Source of the DNA: Paenibacillus sp. FSL R7-0204
GTDB lineage: Bacteria > Bacillota > Bacilli > Paenibacillales > Paenibacillaceae
Assembly (NCBI RefSeq): GCF_038002225.1
Contig: NZ_JBBOCA010000001.1
Span: 7,538,660-7,602,659, forward strand
DNA: 64,000 nt
Direction: 5' to 3'
Every line of letters starts with the position of its first letter. Position 1 is the first letter of the stretch. The position numbers were made by a program, and so were the translations under genes. The notes beneath the pieces are model-generated. The model was not told the origin of the DNA, ran no database searches, and saw only the letters and a program-made list of their open reading frames with translations. Shown one piece after another: positions 50,385-59,310 of the stretch.

Positions 50385-52508
50385 TTATGGCTCTCCCGGA
50401 GCGGGCCGCAGGTTAAGTACGAACCCGCCCCTCATGCTATTGATGTTACTCATGTTATTCATGCTGTTCACGACTCTTACACCCCGCTCTCCCTTCTCAA
50501 CATTCGTTTTATTCATTTCATTCGCTCCCTTCTCATCATTCCATTCGTTGACCCTCTTCGCTCCCGCCGCCTTCCCTCCTGCAATTCCCTGCGCTCTGTC
50601 CTCTTCGTACTCTATCCCACTGCGAACCCGCAGCCCGCCCTCATCCGTCAGCTCCAGAAGCGGGGCAGAGTTCAATCTCCCCTCCTCCCCAGCCGCCAGA
50701 GAGTACACCAGCGCTGCCTGCTGCATGGAGGTGAAATTGAGGGTCCTGCGCGGACCGGCGCAGAGAATCATATCGATATTTATGCGGCTGTCTGTCCTAT
50801 GAATTTCCCATGCCAAGCGGTTCTCTGCATCAGCTGGTCCGCTGAATACCGCGAACCAGGTAGTCAGGCCAAACTCCGTCCCTCCGATGCTGATCACCGC
50901 ACCTTCCTCTGTTAATCCGGCTGTAACTCCCTCCAGTGCGCCGCCAACCTCCAGCCGCAGCCGCAGGTCCGAGGCTGCAATCACACCGCCGGTCCGGTCC
51001 AGATTCGGATGGGTATCCCCGCCATCTGTCATGAAATCGATCCCGAACAGCACATGGCCTGCTTCCTGCAGCGATTGGAAGCGTGCGGAGCAGTAGTCAT
51101 AGCCGTCATGCAGGCAGCGGAGCCGGAGATATGAGGGCTGTCCGTTATTATTGGCATAGATCAGCAGCGGCCGTCTTTGGTTCCACAGATCACTATGGGT
51201 GAAGGAGCCCATGCTCCACTGCGGAGTCATATAAGTGACCGCCCACTTGCCGTCATACCCCTGATTCTGATTTTGCACCTGACCCTGACCTTGCTCCTGA
51301 TCCCGACCTTGCACCTGCCCCTGCCCCTGACCCTGACCCTGATCCCGCCCTTGCACCTGACCCTGACCTTGCTCCTGATCCCGACCTTGCTCCCGATTCC
51401 GCTCCTGATCCCATTCCTGATCCCGCCCTTGTTCCTGGCCCAACTCCCGCTTCCGCTCTTTCCCTGTCCCCTGCTCCTGCCCTTTCTCCTCCCCTTCCAA
51501 GCGTTGCCTTATCTCCTTCGTCTCAGGAACCTTGAAGCCCTTCAGATAGGCAGGGGGACAATGAATGCCGCTCATATACCATTCCTCTTCGTAGGGCAGC
51601 TCCTCCCATGGGAAGAACATCACGGCTCCTCCTGTCGCCAGTTGCAGAAACGCCTTGCTCTGGTCCTCCAGCAGCACTCCGTAACAGCGGGAATGCGGGC
51701 CGGACCACTGGGCCGTGGCGGGGTGATAATACCCGGCCACGGTCCTCCAGGTCAGCTCTAGCAGTTCTCTGGTCCATGCCTTAACCCTGCTGTCCGAGGT
51801 CTCGGACTGAAGCTTCGACAGCTCCAGAATGGCAATGTAGGTGTAGACAGGGCTGTTAAATTCCTGAAAAGCCCCATGCTTCAGGGTATGAGCATGCAGC
51901 CTCCTGAGCCGCTCCAGCCCATAGTCCGCATAATCCTTACGCCCCAGCTTCTCCCCGGCAATTCTGGTCACGAACGCGCCAATAATCGCAATATTGGTAT
52001 AATCCGGTCCGACATTGCGCCGGATAATGGCTTCGCAGGCACACTCTATGGACAAGACGGCTGCTTCCCGCAGATCGTGCGGGAAACGGTGGCCGTGGCG
52101 CGAAAGGGCCTGCACCAGTCGGCTGCCGCAGAAGTCCGCCCAATTCCAGTCCGGCGGAGCCATCTGGTCCAGCGGCTCCTCATAGAACCAGGACCAGATG
52201 CCGAAGGTATCATGCGCCGGGTCCGTATCCTGCAAGGAGATGACCTGCCGGATAATATCGAATGCCCGCTCTTCATAACAGGCCAGCTCCGTGTCGAGCA
52301 GTCCAAGCGCATAGCTGAGCGAGTCTCTGGTGGAGTGGATGAACTCCGCCTGCTTCAGCGTCGTATGATACCCCGGGCTGCTGAACGGGGAGCGCAGCAT
52401 GCAAATGTCCGAGTCATAGCGGGATTCCAGTCCGGTCACCTTATGAATCAGCCGTTGCCGCTGATCTAGGCCTCCACCCGCAGCTTCTGCGTTATCCTTC
52501 ACCGTCAT
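50385..52508 (-). CDS. Putative carbohydrate-degradation protein with Gln/Gly-rich repeat insertion
   Basis: 707 residues, ATG with GGGGAGG upstream; the start overlaps the GH88/105 gene stop (ATGA). Residues 1-330 are helical with many aromatics (GIWSWFYEEPLDQMAPPDWN, YTNIAIIGAFVTRIAGEKLG) and look like an alpha/alpha-toroid; residues 425-640 are beta-rich (TYMTPQWSMGSFTHSDLW), as in polysaccharide-lyase or heparinase-like proteins. Between them, about 335-420 is a run of Gln, Gly, Asp, Arg and Glu in short repeats (RDQEQGQGQVQ). No signal peptide, so cytoplasmic. Enzyme class not certain; the locus supports a role in sugar breakdown. Confidence 0.7.
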   Translation of the reverse strand: MTVKDNAEAAGGGLDQRQRLIHKVTGLESRYDSDICMLRSPFSSPGYHTTLKQAEFIHSTRDSLSYALGLLDTELACYEERAFDIIRQVISLQDTDPAHDTFGIWSWFYEEPLDQMAPPDWNWADFCGSRLVQALSRHGHRFPHDLREAAVLSIECACEAIIRRNVGPDYTNIAIIGAFVTRIAGEKLGRKDYADYGLERLRRLHAHTLKHGAFQEFNSPVYTYIAILELSKLQSETSDSRVKAWTRELLELTWRTVAGYYHPATAQWSGPHSRCYGVLLEDQSKAFLQLATGGAVMFFPWEELPYEEEWYMSGIHCPPAYLKGFKVPETKEIRQRLEGEEKGQEQGTGKERKRELGQEQGRDQEWDQERNREQGRDQEQGQGQVQGRDQGQGQGQGQVQGRDQEQGQGQVQNQNQGYDGKWAVTYMTPQWSMGSFTHSDLWNQRRPLLIYANNNGQPSYLRLRCLHDGYDYCSARFQSLQEAGHVLFGIDFMTDGGDTHPNLDRTGGVIAASDLRLRLEVGGALEGVTAGLTEEGAVISIGGTEFGLTTWFAVFSGPADAENRLAWEIHRTDSRINIDMILCAGPRRTLNFTSMQQAALVYSLAAGEEGRLNSAPLLELTDEGGLRVRSGIEYEEDRAQGIAGGKAAGAKRVNEWNDEKGANEMNKTNVEKGERGVRVVNSMNNMSNINSMRGGFVLNLRPAPGEP
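51268..51485 (-). repeat. Low-complexity tandem repeats inside the 707-residue protein gene
   Basis: Repeats of CCTGACCCTGA-like hexamers encode the Gln/Gly/Asp/Arg-rich insertion. Unit lengths vary around 12-14 codons (QGRDQEQGQGQV). Slippage-prone. Confidence 0.85.
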
Positions 52509-53845
52509 CCCCCTGCCTCCCCTTCAACATTTAATGAACCTATCCCCTCGGATTGCTCCTGACGTCGCTGACCCCCTTGACGCTCTGGATGTTCTTCACG
52601 CCCTTGGTCCTCTTGTCCTCCCTGACGCTCCTCATGTTCTTCACGCCCTTGGTCCTCTTGTCGTCCCTGGCGCTCCTCACGTTCTTCACGCCCCTGGCCC
52701 TCTTGTCGTCCCTGGTGCTCCTGACGCTCCTCATGCTCTTGCCTCTCAAGCCGATGCTTCATTTCCCCCAGATCCAATGCCTCTGTCAGCAGTTGCATCA
52801 CCAGCCCTTGCCCATACAGTGCCGGATATCTCTCAATGGTGTTATAGGCCGCTATCGACGGCATGACCGGAGTGCCTCCCGAGACCCCCTGCACCTCACC
52901 GTCTTCGCGGATGAGCGGAAGAATCCCCGCAAGTGCCGCCTCCGCGCTCTCCAGATAGGCATCCTCCAGCAGTCCGCTCTTCACCGCCTTCAGGAAGCCG
53001 CAGGCAATACCGGCGCTGGCCGAGGTCTCCTCGTAATAATCCCGCCGGTCGAGCACCGTATGCCACAAGCCGCCGGCCCCCTGCGCCTGCCGCAGGGCAG
53101 AAGCAAGCCTGCGGTAGCGGCTGTACAGCTCCTGTGGAATAGCAGTCAGGCTTCCGGTCCCGGACACAATCTCGGGGACCGCAAGTGCCACCCAGGCATT
53201 GGCCCGGGCCCAGCGGGCTGCCGACATATGGCTGCCTGCCCGGCTGTTCCAGCCATGGAATAGCAGCCCCGTCGACGGGTCCTGGAGCAGACGAAGGTGC
53301 AGCAGGGTCTGGTGCATGGCGGCGGCAGCAAGCTCCTGGTCGCCGGTCAGACCGGCAAGCCGGGCCAGGAACAGCACGGCCATATACACCGTATCGGCCC
53401 ATACCTGTTCAGGGAATTCCACGGCCTCTGTCACGGTATGCTCCAGCGCGCCTTCCCGGGTCCGGGGGGCAGTATCCAGCATCCACGCGGCAACCTCCTG
53501 CGCCCGGCTGAGAAACCACGGGTCCCCGGTCAGCCGGTACAGCTCAGGAAAGACCGCGTAGGGAGCCAGGGAATTGATAACCCGAACCCCTTCGGCCTTC
53601 TGCTTATTCCGGTTCACCCAGTGCAGCAGGTAATCCGTCACCTCATCCTGACCAGTCCCTGTGCCATATTCAAGCATAGAGATGACCCCGACACCGGGCA
53701 CCCAGTCCCAGTGGTTAATATCCATTCCCCAATTCCCTTGATGCCGTTCAAGACGCATATATTCAAAGATCTGGCGCAGCTTCGCCTCCAGTTCCCGCTG
53801 CCTGCCCGCTGCCCGTTTTGCCTCTGATTCCTGTTTCGCACTCAA
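52505..53845 (-). CDS. Glycoside hydrolase family 88/105 (unsaturated glycuronyl hydrolase-like)
   Basis: 446 residues from a TTG at 53845, which has GGGAGG 11 bases upstream; a TTG at 53884 overlapping the GH3 stop (TTGA) is the alternative start. The (alpha/alpha)6-barrel pattern includes WGMDINHWDWVPGVG, FPEQVWADTVYMAVLFLARL (catalytic Asp region), GWNSRAGSHMSAARWARANA and SASAGIACGFLKAV. These enzymes hydrolyse unsaturated sugar acids released by polysaccharide lyases, such as rhamnogalacturonan fragments. The last 85 residues are a charged repeat tail (three 15-residue repeats). No signal peptide. Confidence 0.9.
   Translation of the reverse strand: MSAKQESEAKRAAGRQRELEAKLRQIFEYMRLERHQGNWGMDINHWDWVPGVGVISMLEYGTGTGQDEVTDYLLHWVNRNKQKAEGVRVINSLAPYAVFPELYRLTGDPWFLSRAQEVAAWMLDTAPRTREGALEHTVTEAVEFPEQVWADTVYMAVLFLARLAGLTGDQELAAAAMHQTLLHLRLLQDPSTGLLFHGWNSRAGSHMSAARWARANAWVALAVPEIVSGTGSLTAIPQELYSRYRRLASALRQAQGAGGLWHTVLDRRDYYEETSASAGIACGFLKAVKSGLLEDAYLESAEAALAGILPLIREDGEVQGVSGGTPVMPSIAAYNTIERYPALYGQGLVMQLLTEALDLGEMKHRLERQEHEERQEHQGRQEGQGREEREERQGRQEDQGREEHEERQGGQEDQGREEHPERQGGQRRQEQSEGIGSLNVEGEAGG
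52591..52730 (-). repeat. 45-bp tandem repeats in the GH88/105 gene tail
   Basis: Units start at 52591, 52636 and 52681, an exact 45-bp period, giving 15-residue repeats of the type QGREEHEERQGGQED. They form the C-terminal tail beyond the catalytic barrel. Confidence 0.9.
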
Positions 53846-53880
53846 GACGTCTGAAGCCTCCCTGAACCGTAATCGCCCTC

Positions 53881-55572
53881 TCAAATCTCCGCTTTCACCG
53901 GGGAGCTTCCCTGAAACGGAATCTCTCCGAACAGCGCCTTAACCGTCAGCTCTACTGTATCTTCATGCAGAGAATACGCATTCACCAGGGTATCTAAGAA
54001 GGGAATGTCCTGCAGCAGATATGGCGTAGCGAACGAAATACCGATCGGCCGGACTGTCTCCGCATGCTGCATGGCCCAGATGGCCTTGGCCGCTTCACCC
54101 ACAGGACGGGCGGTGTTCATCATTCCGTGCAGCGGAAGGAAATAAGGGGCGAAGGCAGCATCCCAGCGGACCCCCGACTGCTCCCATTGCCGCAGTGTCG
54201 TCAGCGGCTCGAATTCATCCAGAATATCCACCTCTAGCCCCCTGGCCTTAAGCTGCTCCACAAAAAGATTCATCCGCTCATATCTGCGCCCCTCCGTCAC
54301 CTTGTTCATCATGATGACCAGCACCCGGCGGACCTCCTGCGGATTCAGCGGCAGCTGGCCGGTGCGGTTGCGCACCAGGGTAATGCAGCGCCCGGCCAGC
54401 TCGCGGCTGAATTGTCTGACCTGCCGATCGAGACCAGGCGGCAGCTTGTCGTCCAGCAGCGCCTGGGCCTTTGCGTCCTCTCTCCCATCGCAGGCAGCAT
54501 GCACACCAAGCCGTGCCTTCAGCTCCAGAATCCGCCGGACACTGGCCTTCAGCCGTTCCCGGCTGACGCGTCCGTCCTCCACCGCCTGCTCCATCACTGC
54601 GAAGTACCGTACTCCCGGCCAGAGCAGCACATCCGTACCGCAATTGAAGCAGTCTATGATGCGCTGTGTATAGTCTCCCCAGGATAAGAATCCGCCCATA
54701 TCCAGCGCATCCGACAACACCACTCCGTCGAAGCCAAGCCGCTCCCGCAGCAGTCCTGTTGTAATCCGCTCCGAGACGGTTGCCGGGACCGGCCCCGATC
54801 CAGCACCGCCTGCCTCGTCTTCGATCCAGGGAAGGGCAATATGTCCGGTCATATAGGACATGACCCCCTGGCTGATCATCTCCCCGGCCACCTGCCCGTA
54901 GGTGGAGAACCATTCCTCTTCAGATAAGCTGTTCACCGTAGTAATGATATGCTGATCCCTGTAATCGACCCCGTCACCGGGAAAATGCTTGGCGCAGGCC
55001 GCAAGGCCATGCTCCTGCATGCCCCGCATAACAGCGGCAGCCAGACGCGCCGCCCGTCCCGCCTCATCGCCGAGACAACGGGTCGTAATAACGGGATTCA
55101 TCCAGTTCAGCAGCAGATCGGTACCCGGGGCCAGCGCCCAGGTGAACCCCGCCGCCCGGCCTTCCAGCGCGGTATATTTGCCGTATTCATAAGCCAGGGC
55201 TTCATCATCGGCGGCAGCAAGCGCAAGGAGCGGCGGGAAGGCCGTGAGACTCCTCACGGCCGAGCCTGCCCCGAATTCCAGATCACCGGAGAACAGCAGC
55301 GGGAACCTGCTGATGCCCTGCAGCATTCCCGCCCAGTCCCGGTAATCCTCCGCTTTGCCCTCAGCCTTCTGAATAACCTCCCCGCCGATGAAGAAGCTGC
55401 CCACCGGATACTGCTCCAGATACTTGCGGAGACTTTCCTCATCATCTCCCTTGAACGGCAGTCTGCCCGCGTGGTCTTGCATCGTCTGCCCGACCAGCTC
55501 ACGGAGGCTCATCGCTTCAAGCGTACCCTCTACCCATTCCTGCTCTTCCTTGCTTAACGGCTTCTGCATCAT
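53881..55572 (-). CDS. Glycoside hydrolase family 3 protein
   Basis: 563 residues, ATG with GGAGG upstream. GH3 signatures: CAKHFPGDGVDYRDQH (catalytic dyad/His region) and LGFDGVVLSDALDMGG with the nucleophile Asp. A C-terminal domain of about 190 residues (LVRNRTGQLPLNPQEVRRVL) completes it, as in beta-N-acetylglucosaminidase-like GH3 enzymes. No signal peptide, so it acts on imported oligosaccharides. First gene of the GH3 - GH88/105 - 707-aa operon; a conserved 28-bp element lies 71 bp upstream. Confidence 0.93.
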   Translation of the reverse strand: MMQKPLSKEEQEWVEGTLEAMSLRELVGQTMQDHAGRLPFKGDDEESLRKYLEQYPVGSFFIGGEVIQKAEGKAEDYRDWAGMLQGISRFPLLFSGDLEFGAGSAVRSLTAFPPLLALAAADDEALAYEYGKYTALEGRAAGFTWALAPGTDLLLNWMNPVITTRCLGDEAGRAARLAAAVMRGMQEHGLAACAKHFPGDGVDYRDQHIITTVNSLSEEEWFSTYGQVAGEMISQGVMSYMTGHIALPWIEDEAGGAGSGPVPATVSERITTGLLRERLGFDGVVLSDALDMGGFLSWGDYTQRIIDCFNCGTDVLLWPGVRYFAVMEQAVEDGRVSRERLKASVRRILELKARLGVHAACDGREDAKAQALLDDKLPPGLDRQVRQFSRELAGRCITLVRNRTGQLPLNPQEVRRVLVIMMNKVTEGRRYERMNLFVEQLKARGLEVDILDEFEPLTTLRQWEQSGVRWDAAFAPYFLPLHGMMNTARPVGEAAKAIWAMQHAETVRPIGISFATPYLLQDIPFLDTLVNAYSLHEDTVELTVKALFGEIPFQGSSPVKAEI

Positions 55573-55642
55573 TTAAGGCTCCTCCCGGCAGGTTCTGTTC
55601 TAAATCCAGTGTACCGGATCACGAAGCTGCTCTACATACAGC

Positions 55643-55670
55643 CAGCTATAATTTAAGTTCAATATTCTAC
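55643..55670 (-). promoter_or_regulatory. Conserved promoter-proximal element upstream of the GH3 operon
   Basis: 28-bp sequence identical at 23 positions to the one at 62931-62958. On the minus strand it contains GTAGAATATTGAACTT followed by ATTATAGC, where TATAGC may be the -10. See the twin element at 62931. Confidence 0.65.
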
Positions 55671-55710
55671 AAACTGCTTGCGCGGATATCCCCAGCGGCT
55701 GATTAGCCGG

Positions 55711-58700
55711 TCAGGGCAGGCTGATCTCCAGCGCCCGTGCCCGCTTGTTATTCTCCTTGTTCATCTCTGCATACCGCCAGATATCATTCACAAAAAAGCT
55801 GACCGTAAACTCGCCGATGGTCGGCACCGTCCACCGGGGGGTGCCCTGCGCACTGGCGTTAGCCGTCAATGTAATCTCTTCGCCCGGCTGAATCACACTG
55901 GTATTCGTGTCTGTCCACGAGACTACCCCGCCGTTGACTGAGAAGGCGCCGCCGGTAATCTGCCCGAGTCCGGTCGAAGCATTCAGCGGTGTGGGACGGA
56001 CGCCGATGTTCTTCACTTTGGCCCAGAAGATCAGGGAGTCGCCCAACTGCGGTGTGCTGTGCGCGGATGGGCTTCCGTCACTGTTCACAATATGCCAGCC
56101 GATATCCGTCACTGTCAGATCCGGTCCCGGTGCGGGCAGTACAGACTCGTAGCTCTCATACTCCAGCCCGCTGACCATCACCTTTCCGCCGTTGCCTACA
56201 ATCTCTATCCGGTGCAGCCCGTAATCCAGTCCCGTCAGCTTGTAGACAATTTTATGATCGCCCTCCAGCCCTGCCTGCGGAATGACTACAGTCTCCTTAT
56301 ACTCGCCATCGACGTAGACATCCGCACTGCCCATATCGCTCTTGATATCTGATCTCCAGCGGACACCGATGCCATTGAAGCTGAAGGCGGCTGTGGCATC
56401 CTCCCCGTAGGTCACATGGGAGACTCCATTGGGTGCAGTCGTGAATCCGGCATAATCAATGTAAGGATGATCATGTGCGGCCGGATACCAGTGAGAGAGG
56501 GGAACATACAGCCCTTCCTCCAGCTTGAAATAATCGAGATTTGCCCCCTTACCGGCGGAGGTGAAGCTGATCATGTTATAGCCCGGCTGGAGGGTAATCC
56601 CATACTGCCGTGCGGTCAGATTCGCGGTCCAGCTGCCCGTTGAAGGCAGGGTTATTGTGGACTGTTTCACGCCGTTCACGAGAATATTTTTCTTCGATTC
56701 CTCATTGGAAGCGTATACAATTGTTAAGGTGTAGCTGCCACCATTCTCGGAATGGAAGCCTTGGATCGTTAAGCCTCCGCTATGCGTCTGCTCCACGACC
56801 TTGCCGCCCGAGGCGCTGCTGTTATTGCCGGTCTTCAGTGGCAAGGCAAAGGCGGTAGCTTCGGCCTCGAACTTGGCCGGATCTCCTGCGGCATGCGGTG
56901 TAATCGGCATGACCGGTGTAGTCGCTGATACGGCTGTGCTAAGAGGCGATGCATTGCCGGAGTCATCCACGGCCTGCACTGTGTAGCTGTAAGTGGTCTG
57001 CGGCGCTACGGTATAGTCATCCCAGAAGGTCAGCCGTCCCGGAATATTCATCACCGGAGCCGCTCCGCCGTCACGGTAGACGTTATAACTGACGACAGCA
57101 GCGTTGTCTGTGGAAGCCGTCCAGGTTAGCCGGATCTGCTCATGGCTTAATGCTGTTGCCGCAGGATTGCCCGGAGAAGCAGGCAGCGTGTTGTCCTGCT
57201 CATCAAGGATATACTGGACCGTCTCCCCCGCTTCCAGTGCCACTGTAAGGGTAAGGTAGGGATCTGCCGTTAGCTCCACCCGGGAGTAGGCGGCGGCGTA
57301 CGTCTCCCCTGGACCGAACCGCTCCCCGGAATACACCCCGCTGGACGGCATAGCAACCCGGACCTGCATCGTGACCGGCGTCTTCTCGAAATTCACGAAG
57401 TTCAGCAGGATTTTATCGGACGAAGCCCCGATGGCTGTAGTCCCCAGCGCCGAGGTATCCACTGCGCGGAAATACGCCTTCAGCCCGGTCAGTTCAGCTG
57501 CATTCAGTACCTCGTAGCCCAGCGGGCTTCCATGGGTGGCGTAAGCGGCGGCCAATCTGCGGAACGTCTTCAGCCGGGTCTCCCCGGATTCATTGATATT
57601 AGCCGGTACCGCTGCTGTATCCTCATAACGGTGTGTGTTCCAGTTGATCGCTGAATTGAACAGGCCAAACTCCGTCCCGTCATTGAAGAAGGCCGCGTGC
57701 TGCATAATATGGTCAGCATAACCGATATTCCCCCGCAGCTCCCGGTCAAAAGCAGAAGCGAACCTGTAAGCATACGTCCCGTATTTCGTATTGTCGGAAT
57801 GATTGTCGTTGCTGCCGGTCTCGCTCATGGCCATCTCTTTGCCGAAGCCTTCCTCTGAATCACTGTACACCCGCAGATTCTCATACAGGCTTCCGCCCGG
57901 CAACGGCTGGACGCCGGTCCCGCCATAGCTGTGTCCGTTGGTCACATCCGACAGCGCTTCAATCGGCGCACGCTGGGCAGCATCCCGTTCCCAGCCGTCT
58001 GGGGCGCCGTTATACGGCCAGTAGGCCCACCCGGGAGCAACAATTTTCAAGTAAGGCTGGCTGTTCGTCTGCCTCTCCTCGTCCATCATTTCATGAAGCG
58101 CCAGCACTGCCTTCTGTGCCCAGCCGAACAATCCCGGCTCATTGCCTGTCTCGGCATACTGGTACAGATCACCGAATTTGCTGACAAATCCGCTGTAATA
58201 GCTCCTCAGCGCAGAGCTGATCGTCCCTGCCGCCAGCTCGCTGTTAGTCTTCCAGTTGCCGCCGATGATATTAACCATGGGCGCAAGGTTGAGGTCGCGC
58301 AGCGTCTCCAGGTACTTCCGCCCCTGCGGGTCCCAGCCTGCGCTGGTATCGGACCAGAAGGAGGTGCGCATCCAGTTGCCGCTGTAGGCAATGCCCAGCC
58401 ACTTAGCCATCGGGGCCAGATGGCGGATCGCATGCTCGTCATACCGGAAGGTTGAGGCGGCAATCGTGCTTCCCAGGTGGACATACCGTCCGTGAATAGG
58501 CTCAGCGGCCGGCTCAGTTAATACACTCAGCCTGAGATAATCCCATTCAAACCACAGATACTTGTCACCGTCATATCCGGGCGACAGCGGATCAGCGTAT
58601 AGCCCGCGGTCCACGGTCAGCTTCAGCTCATTGCTGCCGGTCTTCAGCTGTTCTGAGGGAATATAGAGTCTATAGGTTTCTTTCCATGTGTTCGTAAGGG

Positions 58701-59178
58701 GGGTCTCTCCGTCGTTCAGCCCGGTAATCTGAATCAGCCCGCTGAAGCTGCCATTGGTGAATACGGCCAGCTGCGGAATAGCGGTGCTTGCATCCAGTAC
58801 CTTGAAGCTGAACTCCACACCATAGAGGGGGACTTCCGTAAGATCGAAGCTTAGCTCCATCGCCGCATTGCGGTCCAGCTTCATGCCGCGGGAGATCGTA
58901 TTCCAGTTCAGGGGATTGACGGGGAGGGTAATATTCTCACTGTACACATCCTGATACACTGTAAATTCTGCGGAGCTGTTATCCTGCTCACCCACCTGCC
59001 AGAGCAGCGGAGACGGCTGGTAGGTATCCTCTGTGACCGTACTGTTATTTGAGTTTACTTCCACAACCGCCTGTGCAGGCGGCATTTCGGCGGAGCTGAT
59101 CTGTGCTCCGGGCAGTGAAGCGGACATCCATACTAGAGCTGCAATGAGCAATTTGCCTGTGATTCTCTGAATTCGCAT
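55711..59178 (-). CDS. Large secreted glycoside-hydrolase-like protein with FnIII, CBM-like and CARDB domains
   Basis: 1155 residues, ATG with GAGAGGGTG upstream. Signal peptide at 1-30. Residues about 60-215 form a beta-sandwich (LWFEWDYLRL); 225-600 a TIM-barrel-like catalytic part with YAETGNEPGLFGWAQ (candidate acid/base Glu) and EMAMSETGSNDNH (candidate nucleophile Glu), as in clan GH-A. Then a fibronectin type III domain (LSHEQIRLTWTASTDNAAVV), a carbohydrate-binding-like beta domain (KFEAEATAFALPL), a second beta domain and a C-terminal CARDB domain (LTVTDIGWHIVNSDG). Extracellular; it probably attacks the polymer whose fragments the ABC system imports. Specificity unknown. Confidence 0.75.
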   Translation of the reverse strand: MRIQRITGKLLIAALVWMSASLPGAQISSAEMPPAQAVVEVNSNNSTVTEDTYQPSPLLWQVGEQDNSSAEFTVYQDVYSENITLPVNPLNWNTISRGMKLDRNAAMELSFDLTEVPLYGVEFSFKVLDASTAIPQLAVFTNGSFSGLIQITGLNDGETPLTNTWKETYRLYIPSEQLKTGSNELKLTVDRGLYADPLSPGYDGDKYLWFEWDYLRLSVLTEPAAEPIHGRYVHLGSTIAASTFRYDEHAIRHLAPMAKWLGIAYSGNWMRTSFWSDTSAGWDPQGRKYLETLRDLNLAPMVNIIGGNWKTNSELAAGTISSALRSYYSGFVSKFGDLYQYAETGNEPGLFGWAQKAVLALHEMMDEERQTNSQPYLKIVAPGWAYWPYNGAPDGWERDAAQRAPIEALSDVTNGHSYGGTGVQPLPGGSLYENLRVYSDSEEGFGKEMAMSETGSNDNHSDNTKYGTYAYRFASAFDRELRGNIGYADHIMQHAAFFNDGTEFGLFNSAINWNTHRYEDTAAVPANINESGETRLKTFRRLAAAYATHGSPLGYEVLNAAELTGLKAYFRAVDTSALGTTAIGASSDKILLNFVNFEKTPVTMQVRVAMPSSGVYSGERFGPGETYAAAYSRVELTADPYLTLTVALEAGETVQYILDEQDNTLPASPGNPAATALSHEQIRLTWTASTDNAAVVSYNVYRDGGAAPVMNIPGRLTFWDDYTVAPQTTYSYTVQAVDDSGNASPLSTAVSATTPVMPITPHAAGDPAKFEAEATAFALPLKTGNNSSASGGKVVEQTHSGGLTIQGFHSENGGSYTLTIVYASNEESKKNILVNGVKQSTITLPSTGSWTANLTARQYGITLQPGYNMISFTSAGKGANLDYFKLEEGLYVPLSHWYPAAHDHPYIDYAGFTTAPNGVSHVTYGEDATAAFSFNGIGVRWRSDIKSDMGSADVYVDGEYKETVVIPQAGLEGDHKIVYKLTGLDYGLHRIEIVGNGGKVMVSGLEYESYESVLPAPGPDLTVTDIGWHIVNSDGSPSAHSTPQLGDSLIFWAKVKNIGVRPTPLNASTGLGQITGGAFSVNGGVVSWTDTNTSVIQPGEEITLTANASAQGTPRWTVPTIGEFTVSFFVNDIWRYAEMNKENNKRARALEISLP

Positions 59179-59239
59179 AGTAACACCCTCTCTTGATCAG
59201 ATAGGGGCTCCCCAAAGGCTGGATTAGCGAAAGAGAATA

Positions 59240-59290
59240 CCCGGTACCTGCCGCAGGCGGCCGCGTGACTGCTTGCTGCCGGGTACCGGG
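59240..59290 (-). terminator. Hairpin between the binding-protein gene and the secreted hydrolase gene
   Basis: CCCGGTACC (59240-59248) and GGTACCGGG (59282-59290) form a perfect outer 9-bp stem; inner GC-rich bases extend it. The T-tract is weak, so it may work as a partial terminator or stabiliser of the upstream transporter message. Confidence 0.65.
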
Positions 59291-59310
59291 CGTGCTATGG
59301 CCTCTACTGC

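Noticed and set aside
51177..51761. Plus-strand open frame rich in Leu/Pro opposite the Gln-rich repeats
   Set aside because: Created by the hexamer repeats on the other strand; no ribosome site, and the minus frame is coupled to the operon.
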